NCBI GenBank assembly: GCA_008360975.2
Contig: CM039193.1
Coordinates: forward strand, 12,638,501-12,702,500
Length of the DNA stretch: 64,000 nucleotides
Direction: 5' to 3'
Source: Lichenostomus cassidix
Taxonomy: Eukaryota > Chordata > Aves > Passeriformes > Meliphagidae
Part shown: positions 26,801 through 39,671 of the stretch, piece after piece
Layout of the letters: every line of letters starts with the position of its first letter
How positions within the stretch are numbered: the stretch's first letter is position 1
Program-made: the position numbers and the translations under genes
Notes under the pieces: model-generated
What the model was told of the DNA's origin: nothing
The model's input: only the letters and a program-made list of their open reading frames with translations
The model's database searches: none

Positions 26801-28072
26801 TGTTGTTGATCTAAATACTCCTTTACTAACTGCTTTAAAATGTTGGTGAAATGTACAGGAGAATGGTAGAAAACCCAATCAAAAATTGCAGGGTGGAGAT
26901 GTTCAGAGGAGAAGAATGAAGTACAGTGTAACCATGATGAAGTGGCTGGTTGAATTCTTTATTTTTAAACTCTTATTTAACTCTACTAGACTGTCATATA
27001 TTCTTCAGGAAAAAATGTTAATGTTGATTTAATATGCATTTAGTAATCAGAATTTTGCAAGCCATTTGTGGTATTTGGGTTGACAGGACCCAGCTGGAGC
27101 ATTTACAGGTGTGCTGAATGCAAATACTGAATCCTGGCTCATCTAAAGATGTTCTATTAAAAACCCAAAATGAAATATGGACAAAACAGTAACATTTCCT
27201 CCCTTAAGTGTATCAACTAATGCGCTCTTAATTTAAATACTTGTATTTCAAACTAATTTTTCTAAATTGAACTGGTGCTCTAAGGGAAATGAAGTGCTTA
27301 TATTTTTCTTGCAGCGTGTTGCACTGTGAGTGGGTTTGTGTCGTTGTGGTTGCCCAGGGCTGGAGCAAATGGGCTGCCATTCCAAATCACCTTTTAAGTG
27401 CTTTTTAATATCTCTAGGAGAGGAAGGGGAAAAATAGGGATTTTGTGATTTCCATCCTGATTTACAGGACTTTATTTGCATGGAATTTATGAAATGCTTA
27501 AGTTTAATACTGAGTTTGTTTCATCAGCTATTTATTTGGAGAATTGCTGAGAAATGTTGCACATACCTTTTGCGTTATTTGAAATGGACAGATTTGCTTT
27601 AAAAGAGGTTTTAATCTTTATCACATCTGTGGTGGATTTACTACACTTCCTGTAAAACGTTTTCTAAGGTAATGCATATAACATTAACAAAGCCTACTTT
27701 TTTTATGTCAGTCAACATCACTTGATTTCCCCCCCTCTTATTCCATTAGATTTTTTTGGTTGTTCTTTTTCCTCCTAAAAATATTTATACTTAAATGCAT
27801 TTTAAAAAGTAATCTAGATGAGAAATGTTTTAAGTGAACCATCAAAGGTACTCGGATAGTAATACAAACTATAATATTTGTTAGATTTTCATTCAAGCAT
27901 ATATTTCAGTTTCTAGAGAGCGTTTTTAAATCAAGAAAAAGAAAAATGGGTATATACATTATTACCTGCAGCTTAGAGTAGCCTTGTACTTTGTATTCTG
28001 CCTATGTTTGTGTCTTGATGTATTTCTGTTTTATAAATGCAAGTAAGAATGTTCCATATGCAAATAATATTT

Positions 28073-28124
28073 TTGTTTTCTTAAATATTCTTATCATCTT
28101 GTTTTCTCAAATATTCTTATCATC
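28073..28124. repeat. 26-bp tandem duplication, two copies
   Basis: Two adjacent 26-base copies, 28073-28098 and 28099-28124, differ at a single position. Each contains TTGTTTTC followed by AAATATTCTTATCATC. Confidence 0.9.
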
Positions 28125-31100
28125 CATCTGTCTGGATAGTTGTTAAGGGAGAGTGCAGAATGTATACTCTTCTTACACAGTTCTTCATACTAGAGTGAAA
28201 TACTGCTCTTTTGCACTTGTCCAGAGCTGTGGTGACCTGAGTTTTCTGCCATTAGTTTTCCATCTGGAAATTCAATCCACCTTCCCAAGGGCTGCCTCTT
28301 CCCCCACTGAGCAGCTCTGAAAGGTGCTGGTGGGGGGAACTGGCTGTCTTCCTGTTGCTGCAGAATAGCATGCTGTGATTTAAATAATCCATCCTTGAAA
28401 CTTGGACCTTTCCTTTTTGGTAATAGATTATTCCTAAATGAACCTTAATCAGAGTGCTGGCAGGTAGTTAACAGCAGCAAAGGCAATCATTCTGAGTATA
28501 TGTCAGAGCCATAAAACTTCGGAAAGTAAAATATAATGAGGTTTTTTGTCTTATCTGCAAGGTGAAAAGGATAGGAATAGAAATGAATGGATTTGAGAAC
28601 CTTGTGGAGTACTGTTTATTTCTTTGATAAATGTTACAGCTTGTGCCACATGCCAGTGGAGCAGTCATTTCTTCTGGACATTCAAGCAGCTGTTTCATCT
28701 GGCCTGTAAGCCTGAGCTCAGATTTAGCAATTGCTGCTAAACCTGGTACCTCTCCCACTATCAGTGTTTAACAAGTTTGAATCCAGCTCCAGAATTGTTT
28801 ACTTTGTATGTTCACTGACAAACTTCCGCTGGTTTTGTTTTGTTTTTCTTGTGCCAAGCACCACCTTCATCTGGGGTTACACTCTCTGAAAATGCAAAAT
28901 GTCATCATGAGAGACCAAATAACCCCCCTGCCTATGGTGGGACTTGTTGTACCTGCCTGTCCTTGGGGTTAGACACTGACATGGCCTTTCCATGCACACG
29001 AGGAGGAGGGAGGTAAATGCTCACCCGGGGGAGATGAGCCCTGGCCTGGGATTGCTGGGGGAAACCTCCTCTTCCCATGCCAGAGCAGCAGCTTTGGCTC
29101 TGCCCTGGCCAGGCCTGAATGTTCCAGGTTGTTCCCTAATCCAGACACCTGACAAACACCCTGAAACCTGCACTAGCAAACCCAGATTTTTTGGCCAGTC
29201 AAGCTGCAGTGGCAGTAAGTTACTGCTCTGTAAATTCTGCAAAGCTCTGCCTGGAGCCTGGCTCACTTTTGTGCTTGCCAAAGCTTTCTCAAAGGGTGTT
29301 TTGGGTTGAGTTTTTCTTGGGACTTGGAGTAATATGGGAGTGAAGACAAGATGCCTCAAACAGGGCAGTGACAAATGCAAAAAGAAACAGTGAAAAATGA
29401 GGAGACAAGGATCTTAAGGAAAAATCATAATAAACATCACATACAGCCTACCCACTTGTGCCAGCTCAGCTTTTGGGGTGTTTTTCTAGACTCAGTTAAT
29501 ATATAGCACAGGCTTCCCTTCAGTTAGGAAAAACATTAAAAATATATTAATCATCCTTAAACAAAAAAACATGTGTTTGAATGACAGGGGAAAAGCATGC
29601 AACATCAAAGTAGATGTTTCTGAATTTTGAACACTCCCTCCATACCCTTCTCCTGAAGTAATTCCTAAAATTTACAAAACATCCCTGCCACCCCCAGGCC
29701 TGGCACTGGTGCCTGTGGACCACTGTGCTGGCACCAGGGCAGCTTTGGGGTCAGGGGACAGATCTGGTACCCTGGGCATTTGCAAGATGATGCCCCCACT
29801 TCTTACCCTCTGTGTCTAAATAATTCAGATTCAGCTGAGAATTCTTGAGGACTGTGTTTTCTCTTGCAGCAGATGAAATGGAGTAGCTGTGCTTTCAGAA
29901 TGAAGCAGGAGCATGACCTTTAGCTTGCCTTTAATGTGGGGAGTTGTTTGTCATCCACTGCAGCAGCATCCAGGGACAGAAGGGACAAGAATGCGGCAGG
30001 GGAATGGCAACAAACCTATTTGCATGCAACTTGTGCATATCTAAACAAGCTGAATTGGGGCTGTAAATGCAGAGCCATTGCTGTATGCTCCAAAACTGCT
30101 CTTGTTCACCAGGCACTGACAGAGCTCTGTTTATGCAACATTAAAGCACATCAGGATTAGAAACCCAGTGCTTTCAGCACTGTAACAGAGGTGAGGGGTC
30201 CCTATTCCCACAAGCTGCCTTGCTAAGGCTTTGCATGGTGGCCTCTGTTAGCTGTAACACCCAGACTTAGGAAGATTTAAACATGCATTTTATCTGGCCT
30301 CTGTTCAGGAACCATGTGGGCAATTTAAACAGCTGCTTCACTGAGGTTCATGAGCCAAAGATGCTGAAGATGCTTTCTGAACCAAGTCCCGATCATGTGG
30401 TCAGAAGAAAGAGAGGGGAAGAAACAACAACCTGGAAGGAAAATAAAGGGATTTCAGGATAGAAATTAGTGCATATTTACTTTTACATGCAAATCAAGAG
30501 GTGTCAGAATAATAACCTCAAATTTGAAAATACTGAATAGATGTTGCACTTGGGAAAAATGGATGGGCTGATATCAGAGGAGCATGAGTGCAAAAGAAAT
30601 TTGTCTGAGAGTAATGTTTTCAGAAAAGCATTTCAGAGCTAGCTCTAGGTGAATATTTGACTTGACAGAAATGAGAAATTAATATGTGAAATGAACAACT
30701 AGGTGCTGTGTTCAGCAAGAAGGAGGGTCAGTTTAATAAAACATCAGAGCACACAAACGAGACTATGGGGAGCACTTGTCTCTTTGTGGAGCTTTTCACC
30801 CATGCATGAATCACAGCAGCCCCTGGAGAGTCTCACCCTATCCCAAAGGTAAGAGGCTGCACCATGGCAGCTTTTTGGCAACTTATGAGCAATTGTGAGA
30901 GATGCCAAGGTCAAAAAGCTGTATTTCAGCTTGGGAGCAGAAGTGGTGAGCAGATGGGGGAGTTAATTCCCCGGCCTTGAGCCGCCTTTGAGATAGTCCA
31001 ATCTCTGGGAGCTTCCCATTGGTGTGGAAGTGCTCCCAGTGCTGGGCAACCAACTCCTGCAGAATATACTGCTTTTTGCATGGTGCTCCTCTGGCAGAGA

Positions 31101-33278
31101 TCAAAGAAATCAGCACCCAGTCCTCCCCCAGTACTACAGATCCTCAGGCCACTGTGCAGAGCAAACATCCCCTTTCCCTGTTTGGGTTTTCTCAGACATG
31201 CAGAACTATTCTTAGAAATCCTGTTTCTGGCCTCATTATCTACTTTGTCTATCTTGTATTGTAACACTTTATTTTCCTTGAACAACATCTTAAACATGCC
31301 AACATATCCAGCACAGCTAATTTGCAGACCAGCAAACTTGTTTTCAGCACCTTCTAATCTCTTCGAGAAAGACTCCGCTTCATTTTCCGTAGCAGAGCCA
31401 GTCTGTGAGGAGTCTGGTCTTTCTTGGATCAAACCCTGCTCTGAAGCACTGCTTTCACATCTAACATACCCGTCTGCCACACAGAACTTGCAAGAATGGA
31501 TACAATTCCATTTACTGCCCGACTTCTTGGGTGGTGTTGGAAGTTTGTTTTTAAACATGATGAGAACAGAAGTCCTGCTTACCCCTTCCTCCAGTGTCAC
31601 CTCAGCAATCATAAGAAATTTCCGAAAGAGATGCAGCCAAGCAGCCAGAGAGAAGTGACTGCATGGTCTGACTGTCTTTTCCCTGTGAGCTGATGGGGAG
31701 GAAGAAATACCCCTTGGGCCTGTGTTTCTGAAAGTGTAATAGGTAAAAAGGGAACTGGTGCATTTCTGGAGGCTTAGTCCTTCAGGGACTGTTAAAACCT
31801 GTGGTGCAGGTGAAGCCCCCAGCTCTGGATGTCCTCATGCCACCTTATGAGGGCAGATGTTGGAGGCAGTGCCACCGCACACCTGTCTCTAAGTGTATCT
31901 TCAGATTCAGATGAGTCCTCTCCTTGGCTGCCAGGGCTGCTGTCAGAGGCACAGCAGAGCTGGGTGAACCTTTGATCTGATGCAGTACAGACACCTTTAT
32001 ATGAAAAGATTTGGTCTTGTCTGCTTAAGGAGGTGAGCAAGTTTCTGTTGAAAACTTAGAGAGGCCACTCTCACTATTGGAAATACACATCCCTGGTTAT
32101 CTGTTGTAGAAGACCTTGGAGACTGGAAAGCACCAGGAACTCACAACCTGTGCTGCAGGGTATAGTGCAGCAATTATGGGTCTGAAAATTCCAGTAATGC
32201 ATTCAGTATTATCCACTGCTCCTCTTGCCCTTGTTCAGCCCCTGAGGAAAAAGACAAATGTGCTTTTCTCTCTATGCTAATTGGAGTGAGGAAGGAGATA
32301 GCTGGTAAAACCTAGAGATAAGATTTAGACAGAGGTGCCAACAATTCCCAAGAAGATGTTGAACATAAAATGTAAAGCTTTTCCCAAAAGAGCAATTTCT
32401 AACCACACTGCTAATTATGCAAGACAAATGCAAGAGAAGCACTTACTGTTTACTCTCTCAAATAAACTTCAAACGCAGTGCAGATCTCCTTTACTCCCAG
32501 GCACAGACGGGGACATTGCTGTGATGTCAAATTTGTCCACCAATGCTCCAGCATGTTTTACTTTCTAATTTATGGGTTGTCATTTGTTATGCAGTTTCCC
32601 TGTTCCCAGACCTTCCACACAGCACATTGCTAACGAGCTCATTTTCCCTGAAGATAGGTATTGATAAATGCCGGGCAGGCAGCAGGCTGCCCTTTATAGT
32701 GAAGCTTCCTCCCAGTAAAAACTGTAATGGCAGCAGATGTATTGTAGAATCAAATGGGATCAATATGTTCTGCTCAGACTGAAGACAGTTAGGCTTATTT
32801 GGAGCAAAGCGGAGGTGAATTCCAAAAGAGATGTTCCAGGTCTCGTATAATGGGGATTATGAGACCACTGAGCCATATAAGATATTTTAAAGCCTATTCA
32901 GCAAGCTTGCTGGCAAGCCTGCTGCATAATCAGGTATCAAATGGCCAGTGGTGTGGAGTCTGTCCTGATAACTTCCTTGTTTGCTGTGCTATGGGACACA
33001 GGAGCATCCACAAGAGCTTTGGAGAGTGCTAGAGGAGCAGTGCTCTGCCCACCCTGCCACGAGGGCATTGCCTTTCCTGTGGTGTTCCTGTCAGAATCAG
33101 AACCTGCCACAAGTGACTCATTTTCCATGAGTGATGAGGCTTCGAAAGGAAGATATAAAAAGAGTTAATGGAAGCAGGGGGATGTTTCTGAGTCAGTTGG
33201 CCATGTAAATTTTGAGTGGGGCTTCCCAAACATAACTTCCAATATTTGAGTTAAGTGAATTAACAAGGAGCTATTGAA

Positions 33279-33305
33279 GCAATGAGCAATGAGCAATGAG
33301 CAGTG
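33279..33305. repeat. 7-bp tandem repeat (GCAATGA)n
   Basis: Three exact GCAATGA units are followed by a degenerate fourth. Confidence 0.85.
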
Positions 33306-35258
33306 GATATTTGGCTGCTACTATGTGGTTTTGACCATGAGCATGTTGGAAGGACTGTACAAATTTCCTTTCTTTACCAAAAGTCCTAAAATACCTAATT
33401 TGTGCTTTGGTTTTTTTTTTTAAACTTGTGAGATAAAATATAACTACCTTTTTTTTTGCAATGATTTTCCTCATCCTCTCAGCACTCCTTTCCTGTGACA
33501 TGATGTAGTTCTATCTGCTTTCCTGATGGTAAATGAAAACATCTTGGGAATGCAATATGGGCACAGGCACAAACTTTAAAAGCAAGGAGTGATCAAAGAC
33601 AGCACTGGCTAACCACTGAACAGCTTCTAATTAGCTTTCAGCTATCTTTATAGAGAGCAAACTGAATGATAAGGAGTAATTATTCATACATAGGCCACAT
33701 AATTTAGACAAATAACTTGTAAAACACGGCAATCAACCCGCATTGGGATCTCTTTTTTAATTAGAATTCATATTTGGGATCGGTGGGAGGATTCTTCTGT
33801 TTTAAAAGAAGGGAAATATGTAAGCTATAGGAATTAGAGAAGAAAAAACATAATAATTCACCTGGTTATTGAGATAAATCCGAGCCAAATGTGGCATTCT
33901 TGCCTTGCTGCATCATTGTGAAGAACTAACCTTGCCAGAGAGAAGCCTGAATGTATTTCCCTGTCTCAAAGGAGACACACAAAATATTCAGGGTGATTTC
34001 TCCCTGTGTCGCGTTATGCAAAGTTAAGTGTTGCACAATTAATTTGCTTTCACAATATATTGTAGAAGTCACTAGACCTCCAAGTTCAATGCAAAATTTA
34101 TTTTAACCATATCTTTTCCCCAGGACATTAGCATGTTGGGTGGTATTTTATTTGGTTTTTTCTTTCTGGGGTTTTAAACATTCCTTGGTCCTTCCTGATA
34201 TTTGCAGCACTTCCTAATTAATGTTTCATGCATATTTAGTTAGTGTGCTGTGTGCTCCCTCTTAGAGATATTAATAAAGATGTTAAATAGAATTGGTTCT
34301 AGCTTTTATCCAGCAACCACTTGCTCTTTGCCCTTATAAAGACATTTATGACAACACATTCTATCCATTGCATTTTTGCTCTCACTTAATATTCTGCTGC
34401 TATATCGGTCTTGGCTGTTTCTAATGGAATCTTCCCCAAATTATAATCAAGAGTCTGATATTCAGAATCTGGACTTTTGTGTGTAATTGAGTTTTTAAAA
34501 ATCTAATTGAACTTACGTCCTTTGGATTTCTCAGCTTGTATAAAGCAGTGTAACCATTTTCTCCACTTGCAGCTTTGGTTGCTGCTGATTATTGTGTGTC
34601 ATGGCAAGGCCCTTCATTATCTGTTTTGGCTGATTGCTTCATTGCTTTCTAAAGGTAGATTTATTGCACCATTCTTGCATGCATCTTCCCCTCCCTTTCA
34701 ATGATTAGCCATACTTTTGCTTTCCTGCTCCTCCCACAACTTGTTGCCAATTCCCGCTCTGCTTAATCTTTGGAAATTACTCAGTTGTTACTCACAATTC
34801 AACTGGTACTGAGATATTTTTTTCTGTTTATTAAATATCAATTCTCAGTAATAATACATCATGCTTGGAAAAAGAGCAATAGCATATTAAGAATGTATTA
34901 AAGTACTCAAGTAAACTAAATCTTAGAAAGGAATAATTAATTCCAAATTTTAATGAGATCAGTTAATTTTGTTTCTGAAAATGATCAGATTTGGTTTAGC
35001 ATTCAATTATAGATACAGAATCAATTTTGTGTTTGGTGAGTCGCAAAAACACTCACTGCAAACAAAGTTTTTAAAAGATTTTTTTCTATCAGTACAATCT
35101 CACTTTTTAAAGGCTCTTCATGAATGCAATATGATGAAAAATCATGGGAAAACAGAGTAGTGTTTGAAGATGCAAGTATGGTTTAGATGAACAGTGCAAA
35201 TACTTGTAGTGCAGGCTGGGTTTTCCCCATGTTAAGGGAACCAGGGACTTTACATAAA

Positions 35259-35590
35259 CTCCAACTAGCACAGAATGTGGCTGCCAGGTTTCTTATGAAA
35301 AGGAGATGACAGGAGCACATTCGATTTATTTTGAAAATGTATTGGCTGCCAGTCAAATACCATACTGGTTTTGAAATTGCTTTCCTTGTTTGTAAGGTGT
35401 TACACAGTCCCAGCCTATCTCTTTGACAGTCTTTGTCCTCACATTCCTGGTCAATCTCTGTGATTTACTCAGTTCCAAGAGTCCTCTGAAGACCAAGGAC
35501 TTTAATTTCTTACTGACAATTTCTTCTACACAAGTACAGATTATCCCTGATTTTTGCTGCAGCCCTGATGGAGAATTTCCCTGACCCCAC
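35259..35590 (+). pseudogene. Fossil LINE reverse transcriptase C-terminus (L2/CR1 type)
   Basis: One plus-strand frame keeps the signature of the end of a non-LTR retrotransposon reverse transcriptase. It reads LQLAQNVAARFLMKRR, stop, QEHIR, then YWLPVKYHTGFEIAFLVCKVLH, shown here as the parts QEHIR, YWLPV and FEIAFLVCKVLH, and later FAAALMENFP. It corresponds to the family pattern of an AAARLL block, a histidine-isoleucine pair, a HWLPV-like core and a downstream AAP-LWN-LP block. In-frame stops (for example 35307-35309 and 35424-35426) show that it is dead. The same frame carries both ends, so no net frameshift is needed. L2 is most likely, but another LINE of the CR1/L2/Rex group is possible. 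Upstream domains are not recognisable. Confidence 0.75.
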
Positions 35591-38500
35591 ACAGCAGTGT
35601 CTCTGAGCTGGAGCTGGGCTCTCTGCTAAGTGCCTTGTTGAATTAATCTCTCAGTAGGACATTGTCTGCAGTAGTTTTGCACTGCACAGAGTAAGAGAAG
35701 AATCAGACTTTTGCTTGTTTGAAAGTTAAACACAAAGTGCTAACTTATTTTTCCAGTTTAGCTTTTCTGATGCATTGATTACACTTAAAAAAAAAACAAA
35801 CCCACCCCAAAACCACGAGAAAAAGACCCAAAACCGCTGAGGGTTAGTTTCCTGTGCCAGTCATTGTGCAATATTTTCATGACAGCTGGTAGAAACAAAT
35901 CTTTTTGTCCCATGTCAGACTTCATTTGATTTTTTCTTTCAATTATTATGCAGGAAATCTTTGCAATTTATGACAGGTTTTTAATTTGTAAAAAATTAAT
36001 GTCAGATACTCTTGTGAATTTATTTACCCACAACATTTTTTCCCTCCTTTTATTGTTTTCTACATTTTTCCCTTTGCTCTTCTTTTTTGCCCGCGCTTTC
36101 TATAAAGTTCTTCAGTCATGATTTTACATGTCAAAAATGCCTTTTTCTGCCTTCCCACTCACACATATTGAGAAACATTCCAAACTTTTGATAAATTACA
36201 GTGGTAATGTTGTAATGCTCCACATTTTACCATGTTTCTTCAGCTTTGGAAAAACATTTGAACTCTTTGGAGTGTGCAGCTCTTAGCATGACAGAGTGAC
36301 ATCAGGGGAGAGGGGAAGGAGAAGAGAAAAAAAAGAGAAGGGAGCCAATATTCTTTCTCAAGGACATGCAATATATATCAGCTTTATCTTTTTTTTTCCT
36401 TGAATAAACTTTTCTCTAAAATAGACAAACTCACCTTGCTTTCTCCACTAAACAGGTAGATGGGACTGGAAATTTTTGATTTATTTTTACAACCACTTCG
36501 TTTATTTTCTCCAAGTCACTAAAGAACTTGATTTTTTTTTTTTTCTCTCTACAAGGATATAATCTTTCCTGCTGTTGTTTAATGTTTTACAGTTTAATTA
36601 AATTCATTCCATAATTTGAAAACCACAAATAGGTGTTTTTTCCAACTCAAATAAGATGGTAGCTTAGGATCAAATAAGCCACCACCAGTGCCACCCACTG
36701 CCACCCACTAGTGTGACCTAAGTGGGACCTGCAACCTGTCCACCTGCAATGCCCCAGCTGCTGGATGATGCCTCTGTTGGCTCATGTTTTCCAGGGTTTT
36801 GAACTTGGGAAATGGTTTTCCAAAGCAATGGGTATTCAAAGATACCAGCTTAAAAAAAGTCCCAAAACTTAAAAAAGGAGCTGATTACTGGCCAAGCCTT
36901 TTGTGGGCAGGTACTAGGCAGAAAGAAAATGAGTTATTTACAGTTGTGCTACCAATTAAGCACATGGGAAAGTAAAAATGAATGCCCTCTGTGTATTCGT
37001 GCCTTTTGCATGTAGAATGTAGTTGTACAAAAGTAATAATAATGAATCCCTGCTTGCCTTTTTGCCTTACCACTAAAAATGCTTTTTCTCCCTGGGGAGA
37101 CAGACCAAGATACTTAGCCAAGGGTGTGTTTTATTTCTCTCAGTACTACTGCTGCTCTTTTTTCTTTAACCAATGTGGTGTATACTCATAATTTTTTATA
37201 AAGAACAAAATAAGTATAAACATAGCTGTGCATAGTTAGAGTTCTGCAAAGCCAGGTTCCTTTCCAAGAGCTTCTGTTCCCTTCCCTCCTGCTCTTATTT
37301 TTTAATTTTTCTTGGACAGATGGTCCTACCTTTATTCTTTCAGCATTGCACAGTAAAGTTTCGGCCCAGTTCTCTTTTGTTTCAGATGTGTGTATGAATT
37401 TCATACAGATAATAAAGAGTGAGTTAATGGTGCTGATTTCTTTACAGGACCACGTCAGTACCTCTTATTTCATGTTGGCAAGATCCCTTCCGTGTTACAC
37501 TTACTCCTTCACTGAGGAGCAGTAATTTTGCTGATTTACTAAGCTTGGTGATGTGCACAAATGAAGGGAAAGATGAAATAGTGCAGAGTAGTTCTAGTTG
37601 TGGTCTAACTGGAATAGTCAGAACACTTCTGGACAAAATTGGAGTGGTTTGGGAGTAAAACAAGCAGAATTTTTGTTGCAGTTTTGTTTATTTGGATCAA
37701 AATTAGGAGTGAATTGCCTTTGGGTCTTGTTTCATTTGAACTTGCAGCAAGTGGGGTGGGTCAGGGAGAATAATCTGAAATAAACCTGTCTTCGGCCAAT
37801 TTCTAGATGAAAAACAAGTGAATGAACTAATGTTCCTAATTAACAAGCTTTCATATTATCTTTTAGGTTTGTTAAGTGATTACATTTTTTTCCTCAAATT
37901 TACTCTTTGAATCCTGAATTGCCTTCAATCCACCTCAACAATTACATGCCTGGCAGCATCCCAAAGACAGCAGCAGCCTCTCCCATGGTGGGATGCCAAG
38001 ATGAGAAAATAATTTTAAAAAATCCAAACATGCTAAGAAAGTATTGATATCTTTCTTAATGTATGCTTTTTGCAAGCAAGGAACTGAACCAGCATTTGCA
38101 AAAGGGAAAAAAGCCTTATAAAATACTACCCAGATGCTAATGATTTTGCTCAATTTTTGGGTTGCTTAATAAATAATAATGATCCTCTTTGCACAAGCTT
38201 CCTTTGATATTCAGACTCCATTGCAATGAACTGCTCCTGTCTCAAGAAGAAAAGCTGTAGTACCAGATAGGAATGAATAACCACAAATATATCCAACAAA
38301 GGCAGTCCTGAGCTTGATGTAAAGTTTGGTAGCAACAAGTAGAAAGAACATAAATACAATGTCCTATAAATCAGTATAACTATAGAAACACCATTAGAGG
38401 GAGCTCTGTTACTTAGACCAATAGTTTCGATCTGACAGACTGGTAATCAAGCTGCACATTTGATTAAAAAATAAAATAACTTCAGCTCTGAGCATGGCCT

Positions 38501-39671
38501 TCAAGAGAACACCCTGAATGTGGGTATCTTCCTTGCTGAAAGAGCACATTGGTGTCAGGCTGTTCCATACAATCGTAACTGTAAAAACTCTAAAACTGAC
38601 TCAGTCCTTCTCATTTTCCTTGTTTTCCCCTCCCTCCATCTTCCTCAAAGTACTGGCTTGAAAGTAATTATTCTTTAATCTTTCAAAGATGTGCTGTTTG
38701 TCTCCTTTTGTTTTATTGGGAATAATCCAGATATATGTGTATAGTAACAGAGCATAGGAAAATGCGGGGCCTGGGATTGGAAAATTTATTTTATAATGTT
38801 ATCTCTACAGAATGCAGAGTCAAAAGGAAATAAGAATGTGTCTTAGAATTAGCTAGTGATGAAATGTAGAAATAGTATAAAAGAAGTGAGAAAATATCAC
38901 TATTCTCTTACTATATTTATATCTACTTTAGAGTGCATGAGGTATAATTCTGTAATTAATGTGGCATTTTTACATTGCCTTTTTATCTTCCTTTTCTGAA
39001 TCTGATAAATACTTCCCATACTTTATTCATTGGTTAAATGCTAGTAATTGAAAAATTATTCTGTTTGTTTCTTACCAAGAGTAGTTTTGACTAGAGTTTC
39101 CCCCCTTTGCTCTACATAGTACATAATGCTCATTTTTGAAGGAGATTTTTGACTGTCAGTTTTCCTCCTTCCTCATCCAGTGGTGCTTAACCAAAGTCTG
39201 CAGAAGGGGAGAATTCGAAAACAGCTTCCAATTTTATTAATTTTGGAAAAATAACCCAGCAGAGAAAAGGGAATTAACTTGGGTCACTACCAAAGAACAA
39301 ATTGTAGTCAACGTTAATCTCTTATTACAGATAACGGTGCATCCATGCAGCAGCTCAGTGTCAGGCACAAATTCTCAGGAAAGCAGGCTTTGCTGGCTCT
39401 GCTGTTGACAGAACAACTGCTATCTCTCAGGGAGGATGCTTATGAAGATACCCTGAGATGGGATCATTATCAATATTTCAAATTCTTGGTCCTAGAAAGC
39501 CAATAAATTTAATCTGTCTAAAAGCAGAAGACACAAGAAATAAGTAAACAGAGAAAAGGAAAACTGGGCTCTGCTTCCTATGTCCAAATCTGAAGAGAGG
39601 AGCTGCCTTGTTTGTGTGCAGAGCCAAGCCAGTGGTGCTGGGGCTGGGCTGGAGCACAAGGCAGTGCCTAG
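35591..39671. other. Intergenic DNA, no gene recognised
   Basis: AT-rich sequence with an A/C-rich low-complexity stretch (about 35787-35835), pyrimidine runs and scattered short frames that I do not recognise. No element ends or RNA genes are visible. Confidence 0.55.

Larger units (their letters stand above)
23841..35258. other. Intergenic DNA, no gene recognised
   Basis: About 11.4 kb without a supported gene. It includes a 26-bp tandem duplication (28073-28124) and the longest non-Wnt open frame (30926-31612, minus strand), which I do not recognise and treat as unproven. AT-rich parts with TAATTA-type sites (about 33600-33800) read like possible conserved noncoding DNA. A short GCAATGA repeat lies at 33279-33305. 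Confidence 0.55.

Noticed and set aside
38388..38405. CCATTAGAGGGAGC as a CTCF site
   Set aside because: It only partly matches the core consensus and has no supporting context, so a call would be guesswork.
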